Notes under the pieces: generated by a model
What the model was told of the DNA's origin: nothing
The model's database searches: none
Seen by the model: only the letters and a program-made list of their open reading frames with translations
Assembly (NCBI GenBank): GCA_020632715.1
Contig: JACKFA010000008.1
Span: forward strand, 372,001 to 436,000
Source of the DNA: Deltaproteobacteria bacterium
GTDB taxonomy: Bacteria; Myxococcota_A; UBA9042; PHBI01
Direction: 5' to 3'
DNA: 64,000 nucleotides
In this document: piece by piece, positions 44,631-54,645 of the stretch
Numbering within the stretch: the stretch's first letter is position 1
Layout: each line of letters starts with the position of its first letter
Translations under genes and position numbers: made by a program

Positions 44631-47600
44631 TCACCGGTCCGACGGCGACGGCGACGGGCGCTCGCGACACGCGCAGATCTCGCACCCGTCGGGCCCCGTC
44701 CGGAAGCCGTACTCGCAGTAGAGCGTGCACGCGACGCCAGGGCACTCGGGCTCGCAGACGTGCCCGACGACGTCGCAGCCGCCGCAGCTCCAGCGCCCGT
44801 CGCCGCAGCACTCGGCCGTCGCGCAGTCGAGCGCGAGGTCCGGATCGCAGCACGCCTCGCAGATCTCGCCCGTCCCGCCGCCCGGCGGCACGACGACCAC
44901 CTCGTCGCTCTGGGCCGGCTCGGCCGCCGACCACTCGGCGCTCATCGCCGTCGCCGGATCCGTCGCCGGGTCGCACGTCGAGCCGCCCGTGAGCGTGTTG
45001 CAGCGCCACTCGCCGTCCGCGCAGCACGTCGCACCATTCTGGCAGGGCGGCGCCCCGTCGAGGCAGCAGTGGGTGGGCTCGCAGCGCCCGTCGTGGTCCT
45101 TCTGCGCCTTGTCCATCACGCGGAAGCAGTCATTCGCGTAGGTCGTCCCGTCGCACGCGCACACCGGATCCCACACGGTCGGGCAGAAGTCGCCGATGAC
45201 CACGCACACGCCCTGGAAGTCGGCCCCGCCGCACACGCCCGCGGGGAGGTCGCAGTACGAGCCGTCGGGGCACGGCGTCCCGAGGAACCCGCCGCAGACG
45301 CGCTCGCAGGCCCCCTCGTGCGCGACGTTCGCGCCGTTCGCCGCCGCGTCGCAGCGGTTCCCGTACGTCACGCCGTCGCAGCCGCACACCGGCGAGTAGA
45401 CGTCCGGGCACGCGAGCGGCCGCGCCACGCACTCGCCCGTCTCCGCCTCGCAGCCGGCCTTCTTACAGTAGGCGGCGTCGCGGCAGTCGGCGTTCTCGTG
45501 GCACGTCCGCGCCTCGCACTCGTGCCCGATGACGTCGCAGCCGCCGCACGACCACGTCCCGTCGCCGCAGCACTGCGAGGTCGCGCACTCGGGCGCCGGC
45601 CCGTCGCAGCACGCCTCGCACACCTCGCCCTCGCCGCCGCCGACGGGCACCGTCACGACGTCCGTGCTCGCGTCCGCCTCACCCGCCGCGCGCGTCGGGT
45701 CGGCCGGATCCCGCTCGGGCCCGCACGTCGGGCTCCCGTCGCCGGCGTTGCAGCGCCAGGTGCCGTCCGCGCAGCAGGTCGCGCCCTCGAAGCAGATCGG
45801 GTTCCCGTTCTGCCCCGGCTCCGCCGCCGGATCGCAGCAGAAGGAGGGCTCACAGCGCCCGTCGTGGTCGGCCTGCGCCCCGGCCATGAGGCGGAAGCAG
45901 TCGTTCGCGTAGGTCACCCCGTCGCAGCCGCACACCGGGGCGATGTAGGGGAGCAAGCAGGCGCGGGGCTTGTCGACGCACACGCCCATGAGGTCGGCGC
46001 CGCCGCACAGCCCGGCCGGGAGGTCGCAGATCATCCCGTCGGGGCACGGGATCCCGAGGAACCCGCCGCAGCCGATCTCGCAGGCGCCGACGTGCGCGAC
46101 GCTCGCCCCCGCCGCGGCCGCGAAGCAGGCGTTCGAGTAGGTCACGCCGTCGCAGCCGCAGACGGGCGCCTCGTTCTCCGGGCACGCCTCCGGGCGCTCG
46201 CGGCACTCGCCGAGCGTGCCGCAGCCCTCCTGCTTGCAGAACTCACCCGCGCGGCAGTCGGCGGCCTTCTCGCAGGTCGTGTCGCGGCACTCGTGACCGA
46301 TGACGTCGCACGTCCCGCAGGTCCAGTGGCCGTCGCCGCAGCAGGTGATGGGCTCGGGGCAGAGGAGCGGCGGCGGCCCGTCGCAGCACGCCTCGCACAC
46401 CTGCCCCTCGCCGCCGGGATCGCTCGGCGGCACCACGAACGGCTCGGTCTCGGCGAAGGCGCTGTCGGCCGGCGCCCGGAAGGCGTCCGCCGAGGCCGGA
46501 TCGGCGCTCTCGGCCGCCGGGAGCGCGTCGCTCGGGAGCGCGTCGCGGTCGTCGCACGCGGAGCTCCCGTCGCCGCGGTTACAGCGCCAGAGGCCGTCGT
46601 CGCAGCAGGTCGCCCCCTCGAAGCAGGCGGGGAGCCCGTGCGTGCCGGGCTCGTCCTCGGGGTTGCAGCAGCGCTCGGGCTCGCAGCGCCCCGCGTGCGC
46701 CACGTTCGCGCCGTCCATCGCCGCGAAGCACGCGTTCCCGTAGGTCGTCCCGTCGCACGCGCAGACCGGCATGTAGACCGTGAGGCACGCGTCCGGCCGC
46801 GGCTCGCAGCTGCCCTCCTCGGCGCCGCACGCGTCCTTCCGGCAGTAGTTGCCGTCCGCGCAGTCGCCGTTCGTGCGGCACGCCGCGGGGCCGCAGACGC
46901 CCTCGTGGTCGAGCGCGACGCCCGCGTCGAGGCGCCCGCAGTCGTTCAGGTAGGTGTTGCCGTCGCAGCCGCACACCGGGTCGACGATGAGCGGGCAGTC
47001 GCCGGGCTCGTCGACGCAGGTCCCGGGCAGGTCGGCGATGTCGCAGGTGCCGGCCGGCGGGTCGCACACCTGGCCCTCGGGGCACGGGATCCCGAGGAGG
47101 CCGCCGCACTGGCCGCACTCGCCGGGGTGGTTCACGTTGACGCCGGCGGCGTCGGCGTCGCAGCGGTTCGAGTAGGTGCGCCCGTCGCAGCCGCACACCG
47201 GATCGTAGACGTCGGGGCACGCGGCCGGGCGCTCGGCGCACACGCCGACCCCGGAGCAGCCGGGCTTCTTGCAGAACTGCCCCTCGGGATCGGGGCACTG
47301 CGCGGTGTGCTCGCACTCGACGGGCGCGCAGACGTCGCGGTGATCGAGCGAGACGCCGGCGCGACGCCGCTCGCAGTCGTTCGAGTACGTGACGCCGTCG
47401 CAGCCGCAGACCGGCGCGTACTCGCGCGTGCAGATCTCCGGGCGCTCCTCGCAGAGGCCCTGCCCGTCGACGACGTCGCAGGTGCCGGCGGGGTGGTCGC
47501 AGAACTCGCCGTCGCGGCACTCGAGCCCCTGGATCCCGTCGCAGACGCGCGGGCACTCGCCGAGGTGCGCGGCGGAGACACCGGCGGCGACGAGCTCGCA

Positions 47601-48221
47601 GAAGTTGCCGTAGGTGACGCCGTCGCAGCCGCAGACGGGCTCGCGCACGTCGGGGCAGCTCTCGGGCGGATCGACGCAGAAGCCGGCGCGCACGGCGTCG
47701 CCGCAGGTGCCGGTCGGGTAGAGGCAGGCGGCGTCGCCGGGGCACTCGAGCCCCAGGGCCTCGTTGCAGCCGGGGCGGCAGCGCCCCTCGTGCGCGAGCG
47801 CGACGCCCGCGTGGAGGCGCTCGCAGCGGCTCGCGTACGTGACGCCGTCGCAACCGCACTGCGCGTGGAACGGCGGGCCGCAGAGGTTCGCCACGCGCAC
47901 GCAGCGCCCGCGGACCTGGCCGCACCGCTTGTCGCAGGCGGCGCCGGGGCCGCACTGGGCGTCGCGCGTGCAGACGCGCGGTCGGAGCCCGAAGGCGGCG
48001 AGCGCGTCGTCCTTCTGGGCGGCGGCCTCCTCGGCCTCCTGCCAGGAGAGCGGCGCCGCGTCGACGGCCGGGGTCGCGGGCGGCGCGGCCTCGTCCGGCG
48101 CGGACACGCCGGGCGACGACGGCGCGGGCGGGGAGCTGTCGGTACAGCTCGCGGTGAAGAACAAGGCGCTCAGGCACACGAGTGCGAGCGCCTGCGGCCA
48201 GCGCAGGGCGTTCCGGGTCAT
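44631..48221 (-). CDS. Multi-Kazal domain lipoprotein
   Basis: The ATG at 48221 has AGGAGG upstream and starts a signal peptide ending in FTASC (lipobox); the protein is 1196 residues. It contains ten Kazal-type modules of the pattern CPDVxxPVCGCDGVTYxNxC then AGVxxxHxGxC (for example CPDVREPVCGCDGVTYGNFC, CTREYAPVCGCDGVTYSNDC, CPDVYDPVCGCDGRTYSNRC, CPTVWDPVCACDGTTYANDC). These alternate with other cysteine modules (CPDGxxCDLPAGxCGGADxxGxC; CFEGATCCADGxWRC; VCEACCDGP). Kazal domains inhibit serine proteases in animals, but the short form with CGCDGxTY is also common in bacterial surface proteins, where inhibition is unproven. I infer either protection against proteases during predation or a structural role. 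Confidence 0.88.
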   Translation of the reverse strand: MTRNALRWPQALALVCLSALFFTASCTDSSPPAPSSPGVSAPDEAAPPATPAVDAAPLSWQEAEEAAAQKDDALAAFGLRPRVCTRDAQCGPGAACDKRCGQVRGRCVRVANLCGPPFHAQCGCDGVTYASRCERLHAGVALAHEGRCRPGCNEALGLECPGDAACLYPTGTCGDAVRAGFCVDPPESCPDVREPVCGCDGVTYGNFCELVAAGVSAAHLGECPRVCDGIQGLECRDGEFCDHPAGTCDVVDGQGLCEERPEICTREYAPVCGCDGVTYSNDCERRRAGVSLDHRDVCAPVECEHTAQCPDPEGQFCKKPGCSGVGVCAERPAACPDVYDPVCGCDGRTYSNRCDADAAGVNVNHPGECGQCGGLLGIPCPEGQVCDPPAGTCDIADLPGTCVDEPGDCPLIVDPVCGCDGNTYLNDCGRLDAGVALDHEGVCGPAACRTNGDCADGNYCRKDACGAEEGSCEPRPDACLTVYMPVCACDGTTYGNACFAAMDGANVAHAGRCEPERCCNPEDEPGTHGLPACFEGATCCDDGLWRCNRGDGSSACDDRDALPSDALPAAESADPASADAFRAPADSAFAETEPFVVPPSDPGGEGQVCEACCDGPPPLLCPEPITCCGDGHWTCGTCDVIGHECRDTTCEKAADCRAGEFCKQEGCGTLGECRERPEACPENEAPVCGCDGVTYSNACFAAAAGASVAHVGACEIGCGGFLGIPCPDGMICDLPAGLCGGADLMGVCVDKPRACLLPYIAPVCGCDGVTYANDCFRLMAGAQADHDGRCEPSFCCDPAAEPGQNGNPICFEGATCCADGTWRCNAGDGSPTCGPERDPADPTRAAGEADASTDVVTVPVGGGEGEVCEACCDGPAPECATSQCCGDGTWSCGGCDVIGHECEARTCHENADCRDAAYCKKAGCEAETGECVARPLACPDVYSPVCGCDGVTYGNRCDAAANGANVAHEGACERVCGGFLGTPCPDGSYCDLPAGVCGGADFQGVCVVIGDFCPTVWDPVCACDGTTYANDCFRVMDKAQKDHDGRCEPTHCCLDGAPPCQNGATCCADGEWRCNTLTGGSTCDPATDPATAMSAEWSAAEPAQSDEVVVVPPGGGTGEICEACCDPDLALDCATAECCGDGRWSCGGCDVVGHVCEPECPGVACTLYCEYGFRTGPDGCEICACRERPSPSPSDR

Positions 48222-48335
48222 CGCGTCCTCCTGGACGGGGCGGTCCGTGGGCAGGGTCCGTCCCTCCGTTCCGGACCGCGCGGAGGCTCGTCGAACTTTT
48301 TTACAATCGCCGGTCGGCCGCCGCGGTGGCCGGCC

Positions 48336-49322
48336 TCAGGGTTCGTCGCGCAGAGCGCTCGGGGCCTTGCCGGTCCAGCGCTTCACGGCGCGGTAGAAGG
48401 CGCTGTAGCCGGAGAAGGCGGCGCCCGCGGCCACCGCGTCGAGCGCGTCGCCGCGCGCGAGGGCCTTGAGCACCTGGGCGCGGCGGACGTCGTCGAGCAC
48501 CTCGGAGAAGCTCGTGCCGAGGACGGCGAGGCGCCGCTGGAGGGTGCGCTCGCTCATCCCGAAGGCGCGCGCGACGTCGCCGATCTCGCAGCGCCGGCGG
48601 CCGAGCTCGGCGCGCAGGTGGGCCTCCGTTCGCAGTCGCACATCGTCTTGCGCGAGCCCCATGAGCCGGGTCTCGGCGAAGTCCTTGTGCAGTGCGTGAA
48701 GCGCCTCGTCGGCGTGGACGGAGGGCCGGCGCAGGTCGCGCGCGTCGAGGACGAGCGCCGAGTCGCGCTCGGAGAAGCGCGGCTCGCGGCCGAAGAGGCG
48801 CGCGTGCTCGCCCACGTCGGCGGGGCGCGGGTGGTGGAAGCGCACCTCGAGCGGCGTCACGGGGTGCGCGGTGATCCAGCGGCAGAAGCGGACGACCGCG
48901 ACCAGCGCGAACTCGGAGAGCTGCGGCAGCGGCTCGCTCCCGCCGCCGTCGGCGAGGGCGAGCGTCACGAGGCGGCCGCGGCGCGCCATCGTCAGCGACG
49001 CGCCGGGGTAGTTCTCCATGAGCGGCACGTAGCGCGCGATCTGGCCGAGCGCGTCGCCGAGCGTCGCGCCGGAGAGCGCGACGTAGAGCACGTAGTGGTA
49101 GATCTGCGGCTCGAGCGCGAGCGCGAGGTGCAGGCCGATGGCCGGGTCGCCGCTCGCGGCCTCGAGATCGCGAAAGAGGCCGACGAGGGCGGTCCAACGA
49201 TCGGGCGCCGCGGCCGCGCGGGCGAGCAGCGGCGCCGGATCGAGGCCGAGCGCCCCCATCCCTGCGCGCGCCGCCTCGAGGACCACGCTCCCGAGGTTCT
49301 CCGCGTTCTCCCGCTGCGTCAT
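48336..49322 (-). CDS. AraC-family transcriptional regulator
   Basis: The start at 49322 (MTQRENAENLGSVVLEAARA) gives 328 residues, normal for the OruR-like group. The upstream frame extension lacks family resemblance. The N-terminal ~220 residues form an arabinose-binding-like sensor domain (GLHLALALEPQIYHYVLYVA, LMENYPGASLTMARRGRLV). The C-terminal HTH_18 domain is clear: AELGRRRCEIGDVARAFGMS, SERTLQRRLAVLGTSFSEVL, then the second helix-turn-helix AAGAAFSGYSAFYRAVKRWT with the GKAPSALR end. It is divergent from the copper-monooxygenase-like lipoprotein gene by 163 bp and 114 bp upstream of the Kazal gene on the same strand, so either may be its target. The inducer is unknown. Confidence 0.9.
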   Translation of the reverse strand: MTQRENAENLGSVVLEAARAGMGALGLDPAPLLARAAAAPDRWTALVGLFRDLEAASGDPAIGLHLALALEPQIYHYVLYVALSGATLGDALGQIARYVPLMENYPGASLTMARRGRLVTLALADGGGSEPLPQLSEFALVAVVRFCRWITAHPVTPLEVRFHHPRPADVGEHARLFGREPRFSERDSALVLDARDLRRPSVHADEALHALHKDFAETRLMGLAQDDVRLRTEAHLRAELGRRRCEIGDVARAFGMSERTLQRRLAVLGTSFSEVLDDVRRAQVLKALARGDALDAVAAGAAFSGYSAFYRAVKRWTGKAPSALRDEP

Positions 49323-49485
49323 GGCGTGCAGGTAGCAGCCGACGCCGCGCCGATCAAGCGGGAGCCGCGGTCGGCGCGCGCGGTGACGCCTCGCGCAAGG
49401 TGTTTGGCGCCCGAAGGCATCGGCCCGGCGGCAAGATGCGCGCACACCGAACGAACGCTCGCCCTGCTGCTCGCTCGAGGTCGCC

Positions 49486-50733
49486 ATGCCCACGACGCAT
49501 CGCCCCCGGCCGGCGCGCCCCCTCGCGCGCCGTCGCCCCCTCTGGATCCTCGGACCCGTCGCGCTCGCCGCCGCGCTCGCCTCGTGCGACGCGGGCTCGG
49601 CGGGCGACGACGGCGGAGGCGACGCGTCGTGGGTCGCGTTCGCGACCGGCGAGTACACGGTGGCGTCCGGTGAGGAGAAGTACCTCTGCTGGTCGCAGAC
49701 GCTGACGGAGCCGCTCTACGTCGACCGCTTCGAGTACGAGAAGGTCGCGACGGTGCACCACTTCTTCATGCAGAAGGCGCTCGTGAAGGAGCCCGAGGGC
49801 TTCAGCGAGTGCGACGTCCTCTTCAAGCCGACGTGGCTCCCGCTCTTCGGGGCGGCGACGAGCGACGCCGAGCTCCAGATGCCCGACGGCGCCGCGATGA
49901 TCATCCCGGCGGGCGACCAGATCGTCGTGCAGCTCCACCTCCTGAACGCGACCCCCGAGGACGTGAGCGAGCGCGCGGTCATCCGCATGCACCGGTCGGA
50001 CGTCGGGCCGGCGGCGACGCCGGTCGGCTGGTACGCGTTCGGGACGTCGCGCATCCAGCTCCCCGCAGGGCAGAAGACCGAGGTCCGGAGCCTGTGCGCC
50101 GTGGACCAGGGCGCGACGGTGTTCGCGGGCGGGCCGCACATGCACTACCTCGGGAAGAAGAGCGTGCTCGAGGTCGGGCCGTCGAAGGACGCGCTCGCGA
50201 CGACGCACGTGCGCGACCCGTACAGCTTCGACCGGCAGAGCATCGATCCGCTGCCGCTCGAGCTCGCCGAGGGGGAGCTCGTGCAGCTCACGTGCACCTT
50301 CGACAACCGCACGGACCACACGGTGACCTTCGGCGAGAGCTCGAACGACGAGATGTGCTACTTCGTGATGTTCGCGACCGGCTTCGAGGGGATCCGGACC
50401 TGCCGCAACCTCGAGGAGCCCGACGTCGCGGGGGCCACGGACGTCCCGAACGACCCGTCGGCCGGGCTCTGCGAGGACATCGCCGCGAACGACCTCGGCG
50501 TGGGCGCGCCGTGCACGGGCGGCCTCGGCGACTGCGCGAGCGGGCTCTCGTGCACGATGGACAACGTCGCCGACGGCGGCGGGCAGGCCGGCTTCTGCAT
50601 GAAGATCGCCTGCGAGAGCGACGCCGACTGCGGGAGCGGCTACACGACCTGCTGCGCGCCGGCCGAGGCGGGCGGGCTCCTGAACGTGTGCCTGCCGGAG
50701 GCCTGCCGGCCGACGGACTGCATCCCGCAGTAA
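49486..50733 (+). CDS. Copper type II ascorbate-dependent monooxygenase-like lipoprotein
   Basis: The 415-residue protein has an Arg-rich N-terminus, a hydrophobic segment and the lipobox ALASC. The mature part carries a full set of candidate copper ligands in PHM/DBM order: H91-H92 (TVHHFF), H151 (VQLHLLN), H218-x-H220 (GGPHMHYLG) and M290 (NDEMCYF). The spacings (60, 67 and 70 residues) are close to those I recall for peptidylglycine alpha-hydroxylating monooxygenase (HH107/108, H172, H242/H244, M314: 65, 70, 70). Such enzymes hydroxylate C-H bonds with copper and ascorbate. The C-terminal ~75 residues are a cysteine-rich module (CASGLSCTMDN, CESDADCGSGYTTCC). The substrate is unknown. It is exported and probably faces the cell exterior. 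Confidence 0.85.
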   Translation: MPTTHRPRPARPLARRRPLWILGPVALAAALASCDAGSAGDDGGGDASWVAFATGEYTVASGEEKYLCWSQTLTEPLYVDRFEYEKVATVHHFFMQKALVKEPEGFSECDVLFKPTWLPLFGAATSDAELQMPDGAAMIIPAGDQIVVQLHLLNATPEDVSERAVIRMHRSDVGPAATPVGWYAFGTSRIQLPAGQKTEVRSLCAVDQGATVFAGGPHMHYLGKKSVLEVGPSKDALATTHVRDPYSFDRQSIDPLPLELAEGELVQLTCTFDNRTDHTVTFGESSNDEMCYFVMFATGFEGIRTCRNLEEPDVAGATDVPNDPSAGLCEDIAANDLGVGAPCTGGLGDCASGLSCTMDNVADGGGQAGFCMKIACESDADCGSGYTTCCAPAEAGGLLNVCLPEACRPTDCIPQ

Positions 50734-50741
50734 CCAACGCC

Positions 50742-52043
50742 TCACTCGTAGAGGCGGAGGCCCCTGGCGCCTGGCTCGTCGAGGTTCCAGAGGGTGTCCG
50801 AGTAGGGCCGGACGAGCTCGCCGCGGCCGCCCCCCACGATGACGCTCACCACGTCGAGCTGGCGCTTCTGCCGCACCTCCTCGAGGCGCCGCGCGACCTT
50901 GTCGCCGAGGCGGCAGTTGCCGTCCGTCAGGAAGAGGAGGTCGGCCCGCGCGAAGGCGGGCTCACGCTCGCGCAGGTCGAGCGCGCGCTCGATGGGGCCG
51001 TCGAAGTCCGTGCCGCCGTAGTAGCTCGTCAGGAGGAGCCGCGTCACCGCGTCGAGGTCGACCTTGCCGGGGCGGAGCGTCACCTCCGTCACCGAGCCGC
51101 GCCCGCCGAAGAGCAGCACCGTCATGCGGCGGCCCGCGAGCAGCACGCGCCGCGCCACCGCGAGCAGGAGCGCCTTCGCGCGCGCCTCCGCGTCGCCGCG
51201 CATCGAGCCGCTCGTGTCGACGCAGGCGATGACCGGCCCCGGGCGCGACGGCTTGTTCGACGCCCCCTCGTCGGGCCCCGCGAGCTCGAGCGTGAGCAGC
51301 CGCCGGTCGATGACGCGCGCGTAGAAGAGGTCCTCGGCGTCGGGGTCCGCGAGCAGCGCGAGCTCGCTCGCGAGCGCGTCGCGCAGCTCCCCGCCGACCG
51401 TGACGCCGACGACGTCGGTCCGGCGCCCGCGCTCGACCCCGCGCGCCGCCCGCGCCTCCGCCTCGAGCTTCCCGAGGCTGTCCGCGATGCGCTTGAGCTC
51501 CGGGAGCCGCTCGAGGAGGCGCGTCAGCTCCTCGAGCCGGTCGATGACCACCTCCTCGAGCGCGGTCCCGCGCGTGTGCCACGACACCCACGGGACGAGC
51601 CGCTGCAGCTCCTCGAGGAGCTCGCTCGCGTCGTCCGCCGTGTCGAAGCCCTCGCCGAGGGCGCGCGGCGCGTCGAGGAGCACGGTGGCGCCTGGCTCGT
51701 CGCCCGAGGCCCCCGCGGGCGGAGGCGGCGGCGGCGCGGCCTCGACCCGGCCGACGCGGATCCCCTCGAGCACGTGGCGGAGCACCGCGTACGCCGCCGA
51801 CACCGCGCGCAGGCGCTGCCCGCGGCAGCTCCGCGCCAGGAGCCGCAGCTCGGCGCTCGCGAGGCGCGCGAGCTCCTCCATCAGCGGCCCGACGACGCGC
51901 ACCTCGCCCGCGTAGAAGCCCCCGCAGAGCGCGTCCCACGCGAGCTCGACGCCGCCCGGCTCGAAGCGGTGCGCGAGATCGCGGAGCGTCGCCGGCAGGG
52001 GCGGCGGGAAGCGGCGCTCGAGCGCGTCGGGAGGGCGCGACAC
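50742..52043 (-). CDS. VWA-domain protein, ViaA/CoxE-like
   Basis: The 433-residue protein has a helical N-terminal half (LEELQRLVPWVSWHTRGTAL, EELTRLLERLPELKRIADSL) and a C-terminal von Willebrand A domain with intact MIDAS: VIACVDTSGSMRG, then Thr/Asp in YYGGTDFDGPIERAL and FLTDGNCR. It resembles ViaA, the partner of the MoxR-type ATPase RavA, or the CoxE group. The RavA-like gene lies about 3 kb upstream on the same strand, separated by opposite-strand genes, so the pair is split. Together such pairs remodel or mature metal-dependent or respiratory complexes. It ends 8 bp from the convergent copper-enzyme-like gene. Confidence 0.86.
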   Translation of the reverse strand: MSRPPDALERRFPPPLPATLRDLAHRFEPGGVELAWDALCGGFYAGEVRVVGPLMEELARLASAELRLLARSCRGQRLRAVSAAYAVLRHVLEGIRVGRVEAAPPPPPPAGASGDEPGATVLLDAPRALGEGFDTADDASELLEELQRLVPWVSWHTRGTALEEVVIDRLEELTRLLERLPELKRIADSLGKLEAEARAARGVERGRRTDVVGVTVGGELRDALASELALLADPDAEDLFYARVIDRRLLTLELAGPDEGASNKPSRPGPVIACVDTSGSMRGDAEARAKALLLAVARRVLLAGRRMTVLLFGGRGSVTEVTLRPGKVDLDAVTRLLLTSYYGGTDFDGPIERALDLREREPAFARADLLFLTDGNCRLGDKVARRLEEVRQKRQLDVVSVIVGGGRGELVRPYSDTLWNLDEPGARGLRLYE

Positions 52044-52111
52044 GGCGGGAGGATAGCACGCATCGGGCGGCGCCCTCGATCCTCACGGTCGCCCGTGCCA
52101 CCATCGCCGCC

Positions 52112-54542
52112 ATGCCGCGCCCCCGCCCCGCCCTGCCGCCCGCGCCGCCGCTCGTCGGCCGCGGCGACGCCCTCGCGGCGCTCCTCGCGCGCCTCCGGGC
52201 GCGCGACGGCCGGCTGGTCACCGTCACCGGGCCCCGGGCGTCAGGAAGAGCGCGCTCGCCGCCGCCGCCGCCGCGGAGATCGCGCGCGGGGGGCGCGAGA
52301 TCACCTGGCTCGACCTCGCCGACGTCGACCGCCCCCCTGAGCTCGCCCGGGGGGCCCTCGCGCGCGCCCTCGGCGCTGGCGACGACGCCGGCCCGACGAC
52401 GCCTCGCCGCCGCCCCCTCGGCGGGGCGACCTGGCGCCGCCGCGCCGGTGCTCGTCCTCGACGGCGCCGACGCCGTCATCGACGCGCTCGCGGGTGACCT
52501 CGTCGCCCTCGCCCGCCACGCCGCCGGCCGCGCGACCGCGCTCGTCACGAGCAGCCGGCGCCCGGCGACGACCGCCGACGCGACCCTCGTCCTCGGCGGC
52601 CTGTCACCCGAGGACGGCGCGGCCCTCTTCCTCCGCGCCGCCGGCGGGGGCGACGAGCGCGCCGCGCGCGACGTCGTGACCGCCCTCGACGGCCACCCCC
52701 TCGCGCTCCTGCTCGCCGGCGCGCAGGCGAGCGCCCTCGGCGTCGCGGCGCTCGTCGCCCGGCTGCCCTCGCTCCTCGACGCGGCCGAGGCCCCGCTCGT
52801 GGACGTCCACGCCCGCCACCGGAGCCTCCGGGCGGCGCTCGGGCTGTCGTGGGAGGCGCTCTCGCCCGCCGAGCAGCGCGCGCTCGCGGCGCTCGCGACC
52901 TTCGCCGGCGCCTTCGACGCGGCCGCCGCCGAGGCCGTGATCGCCTCGCCCGACGCGCTCGACCTCCTCGCGCGCCTCGTCCGCGCCTCGTGGATCGGCG
53001 CCACCGAAGGAGGCGACGCGCGCCGCCTCCGGATCCCCGCGTTCGCCCGCCACTTCGCGGCCGAGGCCGCGCCTGGCGCCCACGCCGCGGCCGTCCCGCG
53101 CTACCGGCGCTGGGTCGCCGCGGCGGCCGAGGCCGCCTGGCGCGGGGCCGCAGAGGGCGACGTCCTGCGCTGGTGCGACGCGGTCGCGGCGCTCGAGCAC
53201 GACCTCTGAGCGTGCTGCGCGCGGGGCGCGACGCGGCCCACGCCCCGCACGTGGCGCTCGCGCTGGGCCTCGTGCTCGACGAGCGCGGCGCCGCCCTCGA
53301 GCGTGACGCCGCCGACCTCGCCCTCGCCTCGGGGGCCCCCGACGAGCTCACGGCGCGCCTCCTCGTGATGCGGGCGCACGCCCACGCCGGCCTCGGCGAG
53401 CTCGAAGCGGCCGTCGCCGACCTCGACCGCGCCGTCGCCCTCGCCGACGCCGCCGCGCGCGCCTCGCGCTGGCGCAGCGCGCCCTCGTCGCGGCCCGCCG
53501 CGGTGACGGCGCCGCCGCCCTCGCGGACGCCGGGCGCGCGACCGCCGCGATCTCCGAGGCCGGCCCGCCGCGCGCCGCGCTCTACGCCGAGGCGACGGCG
53601 GCCATCCTCGCGTTCGAGGGCGGCGACGTCGCCCGCGCCGAGCCATGGCTCGAGCGGCTCCACGGCCGCGCGCGGGCGCTCGACGACGTCGGCGCCGCGG
53701 CCGAGCTCTCCGGGATCCTCGGGAACCTCGCCCACTGCGCGGGGCGCCTCGCGCCGGCCAGGCAGCGCCTCGAGGACGCGGCTCAGGGCGCCGCGGCGCT
53801 CGGGCGGGCGCGGCTCGAGGCCATCTTCCGGGGCTACGTGGGCCTCGTCGACCACGAGGCCGGCCGCGGCGACGACGCGCTCGGCGCCTACGCCGCCGCC
53901 ATCGACGGCACGAGCCGGACCGGGAGCCACCGCCACGAGGCCCTCTTCCGCGCGGCCCGGGCGGCCCTCCTCGCGACCCTCGACCGCGACGCGGCGCTCG
54001 CCCGCGAGGACCTCGCCCGCGCCCTCGACGCCGCCGGCGGGCTCGGACCGCGGCCCCTCGCGCTCGCCGTCGCGGCGTTCCGGGAGGTCGCGCGCGCCCG
54101 CTGGGACGACGCCGGCACGGCGGGGCTCCCGGCGCTGCCCGAGGGCGCGACGGTCGACGACGACGTCGTCATCGCGCGCCGGATCGCCGGGGCGGCGCTC
54201 GCCGGGCTCGCGCCGGCGCCGGTCCTGGTCGTGTCGGCCGACTGCGCGGACGTGCGGCTCGCGGCCCCCATCGACCTGAGCCGGCGCGCGCCGCTGCGGC
54301 GCGTCCTCGGCGCGCTCGTCGACGCCCACGCGCGCGACCGGGGCGCCTACGTGCCACCCGAGGCGCTCCAGGCGGCCGGCTGGCCCGGCGAGCGCATGCT
54401 CGCGGACGCGGGGAGGCAGCGGGTGCGCGTCGCCATCTGGACGCTCCGGAAGCTCGGCCTCCAGGACGTCGTCGAGAGCGAGGCCGGCGCCTACCGCCTG
54501 AGCCCGCGGGTCGTCGTCGAGCGCGCCCGTCCGCGCGTTTGA
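52112..54542 (+). pseudogene. Frameshifted STAND ATPase regulator with C-terminal winged helix
   Basis: One ancestral gene appears split over three frames. Part 1 (from ATG 52112) begins PLVGRGDALAALLARLRARD, and its Walker A would read GPRASGKS if one G were restored after 52245. Coding sense then runs in a second frame (ALAAAAAAEIARGGREITWL) and returns to the first by 52448 (VLVLDGADAVIDAL). It stops at 53209. The body continues in another frame to ~53465 (LRAGRDAAHAPHVALALGLV) and in the third to 54542. That last piece holds TPR-like helices and an OmpR/SARP-type winged helix at the very end (RVRVAIWTLRKLGLQDVVES, AYRLSP). I infer a STAND regulator like the predicted ATPases of COG3903 but with the DNA-binding domain C-terminal. 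Four shifts suggest decay; sequencing error in GC-rich runs is possible. Confidence 0.72.
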
Positions 54543-54645
54543 TCGGCTTTGATTTCCCTCGCCGCGCCCGCGGCGCGAGGGTCCGCCGTGTCGCGCCGAC
54601 CCACGACACCCTCTCCGACCCACCCCGGTGCGACCCGGAGTCATC

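Noticed and set aside
44040..49673. Plus-strand frame of 1877 codons across the Kazal, AraC and neighbouring genes
   Set aside because: It crosses several genes of the other strand and shows only Arg/Ala/Val runs; it is an artefact of rare stop codons at high GC.
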